Below are positions 51,564-62,577 of a stretch of 64,000 nt of DNA, in pieces. The DNA comes from Phascolomyces articulosus (lineage: Eukaryota > Mucoromycota > Mucoromycetes > Mucorales > Lichtheimiaceae): assembly GCA_025677815.1 (NCBI GenBank), contig JAIXMP010000002.1, positions 434,001-498,000 on the forward strand, given 5' to 3'. The notes under the pieces were generated by a model. It did not search any database. It worked only from the letters and a program-made list of their open reading frames with translations, and was not told the origin of the DNA. Both the position numbers and the translations under genes were made by a program. Numbering within the stretch: the stretch's first letter is position 1; every line of letters starts with the position of its first letter.

Positions 51564-52166
51564 ATGCATATAAACAATCTAATTTTTACGATTGTCTTTG
51601 CTATTGTCGCAATAAAAAGTATGTCATCTGCTGCCAAGCCAACTGACGACGACGACGACGACGACGTCAACAACACAACGACACATGAACACCATTCAAA
51701 GGGTGCTGATACCAGCGTGTCATTCCACCACTCACAAGATACACTCAACCATAGTGATAGTGCTATTAGAACAGAAGATGAAGGAGATCGAAAAGGAAGA
51801 TACGAAGAAGGGGGCAGTGATATATATAAGGAGTTGAAATCCGGAAGTATAGAATACGGTAGAAGCTCAGCATCATGCTCAAAATTCTATCAATGTATGG
51901 TTGATTTGGATGACAAGAAAAAATACTCCCCTACTTGGTATACATGCAGTGTTGGTTATCAGTTTGATGTAAAGGATGGAAACTGCAAACCTGCAAATGA
52001 GGTCAAATGTACGATAAATATAAAGGGCGGTGAAAATCTATTTTTTAGTAGTGCTGGCGCTGATACCTTGGTATTCCCTGCTATTCTTTCGTCATCTAAT
52101 CCTTATATTCCGGTGCTGGTGGTATCTTGGATTGCTATTATTATTGTCGCCTTATTCGTCTCGTAA
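51564..52166 (+). CDS. GPI-anchored-type CBM14-like small protein, copy 4 (first Cys replaced by Tyr)
   Basis: Single exon, 200 aa, starting at the ATG that opens the signal peptide (residues 1-24, MHINNLIFTIVFAIVAI...). A linker follows with a run of seven Asp (GAC repeat) and several His/Thr/Ser. The cysteine domain is at about 86-149 with Cys at 105, 111, 128, 141 and 149. The position of the first family cysteine is Tyr88 (TAT where copy 2 has TGT). FYQC and GYQFD are conserved. The C terminus has a small-residue patch (SSAGAD) and a hydrophobic tail ending ALFVS, as expected for a GPI-attachment signal. Probably a chitin-associated surface protein, with one predicted disulfide lost. A (TCTG)n microsatellite follows the stop. 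Confidence 0.75.
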   Translation: MHINNLIFTIVFAIVAIKSMSSAAKPTDDDDDDDVNNTTTHEHHSKGADTSVSFHHSQDTLNHSDSAIRTEDEGDRKGRYEEGGSDIYKELKSGSIEYGRSSASCSKFYQCMVDLDDKKKYSPTWYTCSVGYQFDVKDGNCKPANEVKCTINIKGGENLFFSSAGADTLVFPAILSSSNPYIPVLVVSWIAIIIVALFVS

Positions 52167-52200
52167 AAAAATCTCACATTCTTATTTTGTAATTCATTTT

Positions 52201-52227
52201 CTCTGTCTGTCTGTCTGTCTGTCTGTC
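52201..52227 (+). repeat. (TCTG)n microsatellite
   Basis: About six tandem TCTG units directly downstream of CBM14-like copy 4. Confidence 0.85.
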
Positions 52228-53872
52228 TTTTGATACTTTTTTCTTTGTAATTCCCACATAAACAATTTGGTGTTTTATTCGAATAAAAATTTTTTTCTAT
52301 TGAACATAAATATGTTTTATTGAGATCATTCATGTAGAACCTACAGAATGATCCGGCAAACACCACTTTTACTGCTAGTATTGATAATAATGCAGTGCTG
52401 TCAGTTAGATATCTTAATTAATTCATCATGAAAATTCTGATATTCCATTTGTGCAAGTACTAAAGTATATTATAAGAGCATTTTCCCGCAATAGATTCAT
52501 ACGTTCGCCACGACACATAAACGATATCCATTCTATATTATTACATAATTCTAATGCGTATATAATGCTGAAAATTTATAATATAAAACTATATGTTAAC
52601 AATTCTTCACGAAGTCTTCCTTTTTTACACTTTTGTAGATTTTTAGCTCCATAGTTGTCTTCTGTAGATTCTTTGGTAGTAACAACTCGTAAATTAATAT
52701 AATACAGCTAAAGGTATCGCAATACATAATAAATGCATACAATCCTATTGTGGCTGGCGTTATCACTTTTATTATATATTACTATATTCAAAACTTATAT
52801 CAAAAAAATGCTTTAAGAGGTAAAATAGAAGTGTGTGAGATATGAAACTGCACGTGCCATATTCATGATATTTTTACAACTGAAAATTTCTACAGCCCTA
52901 CAATGCTCAGGGGTCAATTAAGAAACCTCAATTTTGTAGTGTAAGTAATTAATGCTGCATGAGAATGATGATTGTGCCTCGTTACTATGGGTGTGCATGT
53001 GCATGTAACCGTTGTTTTGTATTATTTTGAGTGGCGTAAAAACTTTGGTTTCAAGTGTCAAAGCATTTCAAAAAATATGAGTAAATCAACCAAGTCCTCT
53101 ACAAAAAAAGCTGCTCCTCCTGTAAAAAAACCTATATCTCAGTTCTTTTTACTTGCTACTACTACTTGCACTAAATCACGTAAAAGAACAAGCGATCTCA
53201 ATCCTCAACCTGATTTAAATGACTGGTGAAAATCCCGGGAGTAGAAGGTTTGTTGTATTTTTTTTATTTCGTATTGTTACTAGTTCAATAAATTAATACA
53301 TAGTTATGATTACTATAGCAACAGAACCAGCAACTACTCCAATGGAAAGTGTTGGCGTGAAATTGAAAATAGTATATGATCACGGGTTATCGGGACAGAC
53401 GTTTTTTATTCAATAAAACAACTCCTGGTTAATTCAACATTCTTATACACTGCACATGAACGGTAACGTTAGATTAGTTAAATAATTGTGAGAGGCAAAT
53501 ATAGCAGTTGTACACCTGTGCCAGAAAATTAAAGATTAAAGTGACAACTCTCCATTGACCTATAGTTATTAAAAACCGCATAAACTAAATAAATATCATG
53601 CTCTCATTGTTATATAAATAACCCCTAAGCTAGTATCATATACAATAATGTTGTTACCCCGATCGATATATATGTTACGTACGTAGTATGAAATTAGCTC
53701 TTTTCTTTATTTACAACAAAAATAATAAACTACTTTGTCACTGCTATATACCCTTCATAATAACGATAATAATATGAAACAACAACAATTGCACATAGTT
53801 TCTGAGAGCAACAACACCATTATGACAACAAGTGCTATTTATATAATAAAAACCAATATAACAGTGTATTGG

Positions 53873-53911
53873 GTCATTGTTCATTAGTTTCGTCATTTTG
53901 AATATATAAAC
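53873..53911 (+). promoter_or_regulatory. Shared promoter block with TATA box, CBM14-like copy 5
   Basis: CATTGTTCATTAG, spacer, CATTTTGA and ATATATAAAC, about 127 bp upstream of the 54038 ATG. Matches 51378-51413 in order, wording and distance to the start codon. Confidence 0.55.
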
Positions 53912-54037
53912 AGCAACGAAAAGAAGCAAGATAATATACCACCATCTTCTATCTATTAAAATACTTTCCTTTTACTAACCATACCATTATATTCTTACCC
54001 AGCACAAATCCTTATCATATATTATCAACAAGCAACG

Positions 54038-54634
54038 ATGCACTTGAAAAATGATCTGCTTCCTAGTATCCTCTTTGCCATTATTATCACCATTTCATTC
54101 AACAAAGAAATGACATTCGCAGAAAAAGACGACGATGAATCCACCTCACACCACCACAAAAAACAACCTAACTCCAACAGTAATTTACGACATCCATTAC
54201 CGCATTCGAAAATGTTATTCAGTATATCCTCCAACAACAGTACTAATAGCACTGCTGACAATCAAGAAAAGCTTAGTTTGTGCACGGATTATAATTCACA
54301 TAGTCGACCTTATGCCAAAGATCCAACATCATGTACAAAATATTACAAGTCCTTCTACCCTCCTGGTAGCGGCAACAAATTAGATTCTTATGATATGGTT
54401 TGGTATCAATGCAGCTATGATTATATGTTTGATGAACACCGTGGAACATGCGAATTGAGAAGCAAATATTCAGATGAATGTACGATAGATGGAAGAGGTA
54501 GTGACGGTACCGAGAAATCTTCTTGCAATACACTAACTATCCCTCTTACTATCCTTTCTTCTCCTATTTATTATACTGCATCCATACTTGGATTTTGGGT
54601 TTCTGTTATTTTTTCCATTCTATTTATTTCATAA
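54038..54634 (+). CDS. GPI-anchored-type CBM14-like small protein, copy 5 (third Cys replaced by Ser)
   Basis: Single exon, 198 aa. Signal peptide about residues 1-28 (MHLKNDLLPSILFAIII...), closely resembling copy 4. A His/Asn/Ser linker precedes the cysteine domain at about 82-148. Cys lie at 82, 99, 125, 138 and 148. Ser105 stands where the family has the third cysteine (YYKS instead of YYQC), and the loop after it is lengthened by several residues (PPGSGNK). The GPI-like C terminus ends with a hydrophobic stretch LGFWVSVIFSILFIS. Predicted to be displayed at the surface through a GPI anchor. Same family evidence as copies 2 and 4. Confidence 0.75.
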   Translation: MHLKNDLLPSILFAIIITISFNKEMTFAEKDDDESTSHHHKKQPNSNSNLRHPLPHSKMLFSISSNNSTNSTADNQEKLSLCTDYNSHSRPYAKDPTSCTKYYKSFYPPGSGNKLDSYDMVWYQCSYDYMFDEHRGTCELRSKYSDECTIDGRGSDGTEKSSCNTLTIPLTILSSPIYYTASILGFWVSVIFSILFIS

Positions 54635-55052
54635 AATTTCATAGCTAGATTTCTCCTCTTTCTTTTATTCTTCTTTTTATTAAATAGTCATTTTTCCCTA
54701 TTTAAATAAAGCAGTGTCCATATATAAAAATACAATATAAAACGTTATTTCCATTGAAGCATCATGTATAATAAAAAACAAAAGAGATAATGGCACATAT
54801 GTTAATATTAATGGGTGGAGCATATGGATATTTAAGCATTGATAGATTATTGTATTATAAAAAAGAAGAATATTAGAAGAAAGGGACTGAATAATGAATT
54901 ATCTAATACATAAGCAGAATATACACTTTGTGGTTTTTAAGCAAGTAAAATGTGTATTTTTTTGAACGCAGCGAGTATCTTTGTTTTCTGTCGTGATGAT
55001 GTGTAAACATATTAATGTATGGTTGCTATTGTTGTATATGAAGAGAAAATGA
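54635..55052. other. Convergent 3' flanks
   Basis: About 420 bp between CBM14-like copy 5 and the polyQ protein gene. AT-rich, nothing recognised. Confidence 0.6.
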
Positions 55053-56066
55053 CTAATCATCATGTTCTTCTTGTTGTTGTGTTAGTGGGAACGGTTGGAT
55101 AAGCGGAGCATCATCATGATAATTTTCTCCATCCTCTTCATTATTTGTTGTAGGGAGATGTTGTGATGCAACATGCTCTGTTTCATCTTCTGAAGATAAT
55201 TCCAATGTATCATAACGAATAAATGGAGTTGGAGGAAAAAGTGGTTCTAGGGGTAATTCTAACCAATCATCTGCCCCTCGTGATGATAATTGACGTAACA
55301 ATGATCCTCCTCTTTGTTGCTGCTGCTGCTGCTGCTGCTGTTGTTGTTGTTGTTGTTGTTGTTGTCCATACAGCATTTCAGTTGGTATTCGCCTTGTAGA
55401 GCTATTATTTTCATGAACGTCATTATTGTCATTATCTAGAATCGAAAATGAAGATAATTGTTCCAGCCCTTCTTCTTCATCTTCCCCCGCCCTTGGTGTA
55501 TCTCCTCCTTCATCAGTCGTGGTTGATTCGTTACGATGGAGTGAAGCACGTCTTGATATAGCAGATATTGTGACTGATTCTCCCCGTGTTACTGTTGGTC
55601 GACCATTCATGTGGTGATTGTCGTTTAATTGTTGAGATAAAAAAAGCTCAGAAGGAGTTCGAGTGACTGGAGCACGAATGACACTTTGATGCGTAAAAGT
55701 ATTATAATCTTCTAACATTCCTGGTAAGCCAAGAGTGGAGGAATAAACAAGACGCGTTGCACGATCATTTATGTTTTCAGGTTGTTGATTTTCATCACGA
55801 ATGCTTAAATGAACTTGTGGCCGTTCATTATTCCCTTCATCATTGTCATAGCCAAAATAAACACTAATAGGGGATGTTGCTTCTACCATGATGATGATAT
55901 CAACTTCTGTATATAATTGATCTTGAGAATTTTCCATTTCAAACGTAATATTCACTGGCGTAAGAAACATAAGTAACATAAAAAAAAAGAAGAGGAAGAA
56001 AAAAGAATTAGGAATTATGCGACACTTTGATTTTTCCAAGACTGTTTTCATTAATTTTTTTTTCAT
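55053..56066 (-). CDS. Predicted single-pass membrane protein with polyglutamine run
   Basis: Single open frame of 337 aa, stop TAA-free to the start at 56066. The N terminus is Lys-rich, then a very hydrophobic segment at about residues 22-41 (SFFFLFFFFMLLMFL) can act as a signal anchor. The rest is acidic and low-complexity, with a 17-residue Gln run encoded by mixed CAG/CAA (plus about 55316-55367). Several charged motifs (DDWLELPLEPLFPP, LELSSEDETE) look like short linear motifs in a disordered region. No domain recognised. A start further downstream or an upstream exon cannot be excluded. Function unknown. Confidence 0.55.
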   Translation of the reverse strand: MKKKLMKTVLEKSKCRIIPNSFFFLFFFFMLLMFLTPVNITFEMENSQDQLYTEVDIIIMVEATSPISVYFGYDNDEGNNERPQVHLSIRDENQQPENINDRATRLVYSSTLGLPGMLEDYNTFTHQSVIRAPVTRTPSELFLSQQLNDNHHMNGRPTVTRGESVTISAISRRASLHRNESTTTDEGGDTPRAGEDEEEGLEQLSSFSILDNDNNDVHENNSSTRRIPTEMLYGQQQQQQQQQQQQQQQQQRGGSLLRQLSSRGADDWLELPLEPLFPPTPFIRYDTLELSSEDETEHVASQHLPTTNNEEDGENYHDDAPLIQPFPLTQQQEEHDD

Positions 56067-57947
56067 GCTAGCCCTGTAAGCTGCTTACATAATTATATAG
56101 TCATTGATCAATTAAATTTATTATTCTTATTATTACCAGTAGAGATTATTCATAAATTTACATTCTATTAAAGTGTTCCGAAATGATAATTCTGAAATGG
56201 ATCTGCAATGAAACTAGAATGTTGAATGTCAAGAATAGATGTCATATACTATTATGAGTGATTGTAATGTATAATAAGTTAGAATACGGATAAAAGATTA
56301 ATGGATATAATTAATACCAAATAGACATAGTTGAAAGTTGAAAGCTTCTTTCTGAAATGTAGTACAACCTTTGTTCAACGGGTGAAATATTTCGGTACTG
56401 ATTTCATTGGGGCCTATGTAACATGTCTGGAGTTAAAAAAAATTATCCTGATAGTCTTGACTGTTTACACTGATACAAATATTTAACCTTTATCACTTTA
56501 CCTTGTTTATGAATACGTCGTCAGATGCACCCACACCGCGGAGGAAATCGCTGATGGATATAAAAGTTATGGATAATAGTATATGTATTTTTTAGTATTT
56601 GTGACATGATACAGTCTCCTCCAACCTGTATTTATTCTTAATAAACCAGAAAAAGAAACTTAACTATCGCACTGGATGGCATATGGCTGACACCGAAGTA
56701 TCAGGCATGCTCGTTTAGGGTGATTAACCCACGAACGCTCCTTATTAAAAAAATATCTTATTAGTATATATAGCGTAACTTTCAATCTATCCAGGAACAT
56801 TTTAAAATTCATCATATATCATCAATAACACATATGTCTTACCACAGCAGTACTGTGGGAGGGTCAAAGAAAAAGAAGAAAAAAGGGGTCCTCCTTATTA
56901 GCTACTTGTAATATTTTATATATTATCCACTAATAAACAGCATCAACAATTTGTGGTCCACTATGTAAAGGAATTATTATGATATATCTACATATCCACA
57001 TTTCTTCCCATATTTAATTACCAATAATATTACGTCGTGTTTTCATCATAATCATCCATACTCCAATAATAATGATAATGATAATATATAACAATGATCG
57101 TGGTATAATAATACCATATATAATGATAATAATGATGAAATAAGACCGCACAATGATTACAAATGAACATCATTATTATCATTATTCATACCTTCTTATC
57201 ATACGAGCAAGAGCATAAATACAACATATAACATATATATTACTAAACCAGTGATTATATTAATAATCTAGTAGAGTACAATTATATTCTAATATTGACT
57301 CATACGTATCATATAATACACCACCATACCAAACATTTTCGATAATAACAAACTACTATGATCATCTATGGAATGGCATAGCTAAGAAAACGCATATAAA
57401 TGCTACATCTTTATTATTATCAATAAACATGTATCAATTCCCACAATACTTCTTTTGTCTCTTCAACTTATTTATCTCTGTTTCTTATCCATACCACAAC
57501 AATAACGCAATGCAACTTAATTTACCAATTTATTGGCTGAGGGCGACTGCTCAACTTTTAATATGACTGGAGCCCCATTTAAAAAAGCTTTTTTGGCTAA
57601 AAATAAAATCACATAAAGTGACAATAACAGTGATAATAAGGTTTGTTTATTATCATCATTAGTCAGTATATGGCTTTGTCGGATTACCCTTTTAAATATT
57701 AAATAAGAATAAATTCCGGGGAAGCAAACTCTTCTTGGCATTTGGTTATTGTTATAAGGAATTGCGCCCCTTTCCTTGTTGTTTCATCGGTCCAAGAGTT
57801 CTGCCGAACTCTGGTTTAGTCCAATACCTCATCTTTTTTTTAATTATCAAAAAAAAAGTCAACTTTAAACTTCTACACGCTCTCTTTTTTTCTTTTTTCT
57901 TTTTTTTCTTTTAACTTTTGATTCCCTCTGGAATGTAAAAAATAACA
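56067..57947. other. Divergent promoter region, 1.9 kb
   Basis: Contains degenerate ATAATG-type tandem sequence (about 57060-57200) and a near-perfect hairpin at 57792-57814 about 135 bp upstream of the 57948 start. The minus-strand frame at 57517-57741 is not supported. Confidence 0.5.
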
Positions 57948-59280
57948 ATGCCATTCTGGTCACGTAGTAGTAATACTGAAAATACACCCGAACAACAAAA
58001 TTTGAGGAGTGGTCCTCCACCTGCCTATCAACAAAACTGTTATGCTGACGGCTCTTATTATTATGGCAACTATCCAAGTCTTCCTGGTAATGCTTATGAA
58101 CAACAACATAATTACCCACCTCCTTTACAAGATCAACCACAAGGAATGAATCAACAAGACAATGACAACAACAATAATAATAATAACAAATATGCACCAC
58201 AAGAACAAGACGAAGACATGCCAATGGATATAGGCGATCTTACAGATATTTTTAGTTTTGAATTTATGCGTGGGAGACCAATTTGGAATTTTATATTGGC
58301 AATTTTATGGTGTATTGGTTTACCTATTCTTTTGTATCATATTTTGAAACCATACCTTGGTCAGGTACTAGCAATGGTGGTTGCTTCCGCCCCTCCGCTC
58401 TTGATTGTTGTTTTGTAAGATTATATTCGTATAAATGAGTATTTGTATGTGTCAAATAAGTAAATGTATATCTCTAACATTCAAGGATGGGCTATTATTA
58501 TTTTTAGGCGTATGGTTCGAGAGAAACAATTTGATGTTTTAGGAATAGTAGCTGGTCTTGCCTTCCTGATATCTGGTATTGTGGTAAGTTTTTATTTTTA
58601 TTTTTATTTTGTTGTCACTTGTCTTATAAGTTATAAATGTATATAAAAATGCGGATATTAATTTATATATATAATAGTCTATTGCAGAACCTGATGAAAA
58701 AGTGGAAGCCATTTGTGAAGGTATTATTCCACTATTAGTGGGTGTATTTTGTGTTATTTCATTAATACCTATCAAAATTGGATCTTGGGAACTACGACCA
58801 ATGGTATTCCAATTAGCAAACCAAGTGATGCCACGAACAGATGCAGCTGAAGACCTTGAAGCTCAAGATGAACAACGATTAAATGGTGATCAGAAGAAAA
58901 ATGCTTCCAAAAGAGAAAAATTGGATTGGACCTATCGAAATATGGCTCGCTTTAGAAAAGATATGCGTATTATGACAGCTGCATGGGGACTCATGTTGAT
59001 TGTTGGATTTATTATCAAGTTAGTTATCGTGTTGACTGAAACAGATCTTGGTTCTGCTGCATTGGCTGGATATCTTATTTTTGGTCTGGGTACAGTTATA
59101 GTCATGATCTTTACTTGGTTTTATACAAAGATTTGTAAAGGACATTTAAAACAAGATATCATGTTTTGGCGTGAACAACAAGAACCCAAACCAATGGATT
59201 CGTCAACAGAAGCTGCTCATAATTTGAATTGGGGCATGCAAAGTGCCAATAATGCCTGGGGACAGGTTATGCCCTTGTAA
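57948..59280 (+). CDS. Polytopic membrane protein with PPAY motif
   Basis: Exons 57948-58414, 58508-58583 and 58678-59280 (1146 nt, 381 aa); all joins are in phase. The N-terminal 90 residues are Gln/Asn/Pro-rich and contain GPPPAY, a PY motif of the kind bound by WW domains of Rsp5/Nedd4 ligases. About six hydrophobic segments follow: ILAILWCIGLPILLY, LAMVVASAPPLLIVVL, a short one in exon 2 (LGIVAGLAFLISGIV), GIIPLLVGVFCVISL, MTAAWGLMLIVGFII and LIFGLGTVIVMIFTW. Between them is a hydrophilic loop rich in Asp, Glu and Lys. The VGxPLxLY...LxSGIV...IPIKIG layout resembles VC0807-type membrane proteins found widely in fungi; that family name is a suggestion only. Function unknown. Confidence 0.75.
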
Positions 59281-59308
59281 AAATATTATAATCATTGTAC
59301 AAATAATA

Positions 59309-59339
<31 letters not shown>

Positions 59340-59550
59340 AACAATAATAATAATCACAATGACAGTAATAAATTCAGTGCGCCATAATGGCATGTATATG
59401 CTGTGAGACTCACACACAAATATAAAATCGGAATCCCAAATTGTAAAGAGAACCTTTGGCTCTTTTAGATTTTTGTTTCTTCCCTTTTCTCCCTCTCTTC
59501 CTTTTCTTTTTTTTTCTTTACACGTGTTTTTAATTTCTACTTCTTCAAAT

Positions 59551-59875
59551 ATGATGCATACACCAAAATTTGGTAAACGAAAAGAATATGAAAAATCATT
59601 TAGACCATGGAATTTGTTAGCACTTAATGCAGGTTTGTAAGATTTTCATTTTAATCATAGATGAAAAAGAACGACGCGTTTCTTTAATGCTGATGATCAA
59701 AAAAAAATTGATTGATTGGTTGTGGGGGGAAATTTCATTAGCAAAAGCAAAGACCGGGACATCGGATGATGGTAGTCCTGCAACTCCTACTTCACCAACA
59801 TTCAAACCAAATGAATCACTCACTCAATCATTTGCTTTTGATACACAAAATCAACATTTTGCCACGTGTAATAAC

Positions 59876-59906
<31 letters not shown>

Positions 59907-62327
59907 GTACCTTGGGTTCCATTTCTCCTACAACCACAACATCATCCAAAGACTCTTTGACTGTCAAAACACCAGATAATACTTGGGCCAATACGGCAAC
60001 CTTTCAACATCAAGAACCACAGTTGCCTACACCTACTCAAAATTTTACGTTGAAAAGTCAAAAGTCGTCTGACTACATTTATAACACCAGTGACATTACT
60101 ACTAATACAACGACTACGGCTGCACCTGCTCAAGATAATACAGCATCATGGAGAACAAATAATCCACCATGGGAAACAACACCACCCACTTCAACAACTG
60201 TTGCATCTGATACTTGTAAATCCTCATGGAATACTACCGTGGATAACAATACGACGTGTGATAGAAAGGAAAGCAGTTGGGCAGCAATATCAACCAGTAC
60301 ATCGGAACATGCTTTTATGGGTGAAACTACCGATCAACAGGAACAGTATTCGGCTACTCGTACGACTGCTACATTACCTCCCACACCTACGGTGGAACAA
60401 CAACCAGTATGGAGTAAAGAATCTGTAACCACAGCTACCACTACAACGATAGCAACAGCATCTTTATCACGTCGAAGTACAGTGGATGCAAATGCTGGAG
60501 GAGGACGCTGGGGATCGGGTGTATTAGTGGATGATTGGAATCAGTTCCATCAAGTCATGAAGAATAACGCCACATCAACTACAACAATTTCGGAACATGC
60601 CCCAACACCTCCCGAATCTGAGATTTCGCCTTCTATCAGCACAGATTCTGCCCATGTGACACAACCTACTGTCACTGCTACTACCACCACTACCATGGCA
60701 GTGACTGGTAGCTTTCAACAAGATATTTCTCAGGAAGAACCAGAACGAAAAGAACAGGAAATTCCTATGCCAGGAGATTGGTTTAAACCTGCTAGCACTC
60801 TAATTGCTGATACCTCTTTTGATACCACAGTTCCTACCGAAAGTGTATCTGCGACGCCTTGGATTATAAATGATACCAGTTCAACAACAGTAGCACCTAC
60901 AAGTACTTGGTCTTCATTTGATAATAGCACGACAAACGTGGCACATACTAATAACTGGTCTTCAAATGATCACGGCACATCAAATACAGCATCCAGTAAT
61001 AATTGGTCTTTCAATGATCATTACACACCAAGTGTAGCATCCATTAATAACTGTCCATCCAATAATGACAGCATAAAGGTGGTACCCATTAGTAACTGTT
61101 CTTCCCTGTCACCGACTTTCTCTTCCTCCAATATTCTACCACCGACAACAGCAAGTGAATTTTCACCATCCACAAATCAAGACTGGTCAACATCAAATAT
61201 CGCCACTACGACAATTACTACTACAGCTGTTACTGCTACCACCACCACCGATAACAACTGGAGTAGTTCATCAGAGGACGCTCACACAGCGCAAACAACC
61301 GTTTCATCATCACCTCAATTACCAGTAGCCTCATCCAATGATGAACCAAAGACAACTGTATCCAGCATTGAATGGCCAAAGTCAAATGAAGCTACAAGTA
61401 TCAATTGGTCCATTGATGATGAAGATGATACTGTTGTAAAAACAGAACTAGCACCCCCCGTTTCCAATATCAATACTATTGTGTCCAACAAGAGTATCGA
61501 ATGGCCATCACCACCACAACCGCAACCACCACAACAGCAGCAATCAACCGGATCCCAGATGGACGATTTCTCTCAATCCTCTAATAACAATAATATTATT
61601 AAAAAAGTGGATTCAGACGTTGAAGAAAGGATACCTGAATCAGCATTTGACTTTTCCAAACCCTTATGGGATGATATAGAGGATGACCACCCTCCCCATC
61701 CACTTCAGCAGCCACCACATCGTCATTCAAAAGATACCCCTCGTTCAAGTACACAATCCTCACCTACGAAAACAAGACCTCGAGGTGTTTCTACTAGTGA
61801 TAGTATTCATAATCCAACAAACAAATATGCCCATGAAGATGACGACGATGAAGAATGGATCATGAGTAGTACCATGTCACCATCATCCGTAGTGCCACCA
61901 TCACAACAGCAACAGCAACAATCCACTCATCCTCTTCTTGTACGAGAACCATCCAGTTCTTCACAGGAACAAGACAGTCCAAATGATACAAGACGCTATT
62001 CAAAGGAAGAATTATTTTATATGAGTGCACTGCCAGAAAATAATATTGGAAATACTGCTGCCAATCGAATTGACAAACAAATGCACGAGTAAGTTTTATT
62101 TTTCTTTGCTTTCTAATGCTCATCATGATAGTTGATATTATTAGTGTGCTAACCATCTTATCCATCATAGTGCTTCGATGCGTAAATACAAGCAACAAGA
62201 AATAAAACCAAATATTGCCATCAGTCGTCCTGTTCGTCAACCACCAAGAGATCATTCCGGTGGATTTGCACCTGGTATTCCTCCAGCTATTGAACGCTCT
62301 AAAATTATTGTATACCATGAGCTTTAA
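59551..62327 (+). CDS. Large Ser/Thr/Asn-rich protein with short conserved N terminus
   Basis: Exons 59551-59632, 59661-62088 and 62171-62327 (2667 nt, 888 aa). The first intron is only 28 nt (GTTTGT...TCATAG), but removing it joins an open N terminus (MMHTPKFGKRKEYEKSF, RPWNLLALNA) to DEKERRVSLMLMIKKKL in frame. The rest is low-complexity Ser/Thr/Asn/Pro with a 12-Asn run and scattered Trp (SSW, NNWSS). Five 16-residue tandem repeats lie at 60905-61144 (NWSSNDHGTSNTASSN type). The C terminus is more ordered (MRKYKQQEIKPNIAISRP...VYHEL). No domain recognised; a long disordered regulatory protein is likely. If the 28-nt intron is wrong, translation would start at 59627 instead. Confidence 0.65.
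60905..61144 (+). repeat. Five tandem 48-bp (16-aa) coding repeats
   Basis: Units start at 60905, 60953, 61001, 61049 and 61097. Each begins Asn/Thr followed by Trp or Cys, with Ser/Asn/Asp/His/Thr following. The last two units have Cys in place of Trp. Confidence 0.75.
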
Positions 62328-62577
62328 AAAAGCTTTTTCTCTCCCACAGAAGCTTTTCTCAAAAAACTCCATCCTTGTTATCTTTTTTTCCCCTTTCAAA
62401 TACCAAAAATATTCATATATCATATATACTCCTTGCACAGCTTGACAAAAAAAAACCTCGTTTTATATATATATATATATATTTATATCAAAAAGCTGAA
62501 ACGCTGAAACAATAATAATAAAAATCCTTGTATTTTGCTTTCTTTACGTCCTGACAAAAAAAACTCATGAATCGAGT

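Larger units (their letters stand above)
52167..54037. other. Intergenic between CBM14-like copies 4 and 5
   Basis: 1.9 kb, no supported gene. A short basic open frame at 53077-53229 has no recognisable domain. The right end carries the promoter block shared with copy 4. Confidence 0.5.

Noticed and set aside
53077..53229. Short basic Lys/Ser/Pro-rich open frame
   Set aside because: No domain, weak context, no paralogue in the cluster.
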